Below, piece by piece: positions 4,845 through 5,101 of a stretch of 5,101 bases of DNA. A program made the position numbers and the translations under genes. Numbering within the stretch: the first letter of the stretch is position 1; every line of letters begins with the position of its first letter. Below the pieces are notes generated by a model. That model saw only the letters and a list, made by a program, of their open reading frames with translations. It was not told the DNA's origin and did not search any database. Where the stretch lies: positions 1 to 5,101 of the forward strand of contig JAHJDU010000596.1 in NCBI GenBank assembly GCA_018812385.1. The letters are read 5' to 3'. The DNA is from Pseudomonadota bacterium. GTDB taxonomy: Bacteria; Desulfobacterota; Desulfobacteria; Desulfobacterales; Desulfobacteraceae.

Positions 4845-5101
4845 GTGCGTATCCATTTTAATCTTGTAATAAAAAAAGTTATTTTTTCTTTCATCGCCAT
4901 CTTTCTGGTGGCTGGTGCTATAGCTGGTGCCGCATTAGCTGAAGATTCGACAATAAAAATAGGTGTGTTGACGAAAAGAGGGCCTGAGCGCTACATGGAA
5001 GAATGGTCTCCAACTGCTGAATATTTGACCGAAAATATTCCTGGAAAAACTTTTACAATAGTACCCATTGCCTATGATCAGATTTACACTGTTGTTAAAA
5101 A
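4845..5101 (+). CDS. Exported PhnD/TtrS-like periplasmic binding domain, probable sensor histidine kinase N-terminus (3' end outside window)
   Basis: Eighty-five codons are open to the window end. In-frame TAG at 4824-4826 limits the start; GTG at 4845-4847 is chosen with AGAAGG at 4829-4834. Residues 1-32 are a signal peptide: basic KK at 10-11, a hydrophobic stretch, and an ALA|ED cleavage site. The mature part begins STIKIGVLTKRGPERYMEEW, then SPTAEYLTENIPGKTFTIVP. 'IGVL..RG.E.....W.PTA.YL....PG..F.I.P' is typical of PhnD-like type 2 periplasmic binding folds, and specifically of those fused to histidine kinases such as the tetrathionate sensor TtrS. Divergence from a response regulator gene favours the kinase reading. 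A stand-alone substrate-binding protein of an ABC transporter remains possible because the transmembrane and kinase parts are not in view. Confidence 0.85.
   Translation, partial: MRIHFNLVIKKVIFSFIAIFLVAGAIAGAALAEDSTIKIGVLTKRGPERYMEEWSPTAEYLTENIPGKTFTIVPIAYDQIYTVVK

Overview
The window (about 40% G+C by eye) carries the start of a gas vesicle (gvp) gene cluster on the minus strand, next to a two-component regulatory locus. GvpA is unmistakable and GvpN is clear. The combination of gvpA, gvpN, GvpC-like coiled-coil genes, a NarL-type regulator and a TtrS/PhnD-like sensor, with this base composition, suggests an anaerobic proteobacterium or member of the Desulfobacterota (sulfate-reducer-like). 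That assignment is inference; no marker gene fixes the taxon.

Layout, read in the direction of the gvp genes (right to left). Positions 4845-5101 (+) hold the N-terminus of an exported PhnD-like periplasmic binding domain, probably the sensor part of a histidine kinase. Positions 3949-4608 (-) encode a NarL/FixJ-type response regulator. The two are divergent across a 236-bp AT-rich region with a plausible promoter for each. Next comes a 353-bp non-coding stretch (3596-3948) with a 22-bp tandem repeat array, a candidate gvpA promoter and a large inverted repeat in the gvpA leader. The gvp genes follow on the minus strand: gvpA (3386-3595), a terminator-like hairpin (3202-3279), a 218-aa helical protein built of 51-residue repeats (2529-3185), a 331-aa helical protein with three pairs of 18-residue repeats and a winged-helix-like C-terminus (1385-2380), a strong intercistronic hairpin (1349-1379), gvpN (313-1260), and a small GvpV-like coiled-coil gene (1-320) that overlaps gvpN by 8 bp and runs off the window.

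Proposed working: GvpA polymerises into the vesicle shell. The two repeat proteins are the natural candidates for GvpC-like outer scaffold proteins. GvpN is the AAA+ ATPase needed for vesicle growth, and the GvpV-like protein is an accessory factor. The terminator between gvpA and the first scaffold gene would give a large excess of gvpA message over the minor components. The regulator/sensor pair is well placed to control vesicle production in response to a periplasmic ligand, but that link rests only on position. The most interesting parts are the two unrelated helical repeat architectures (51 and 18 residues), the phased 22-bp array upstream of gvpA, and the possible coupling of buoyancy to a TtrS-like sensor.
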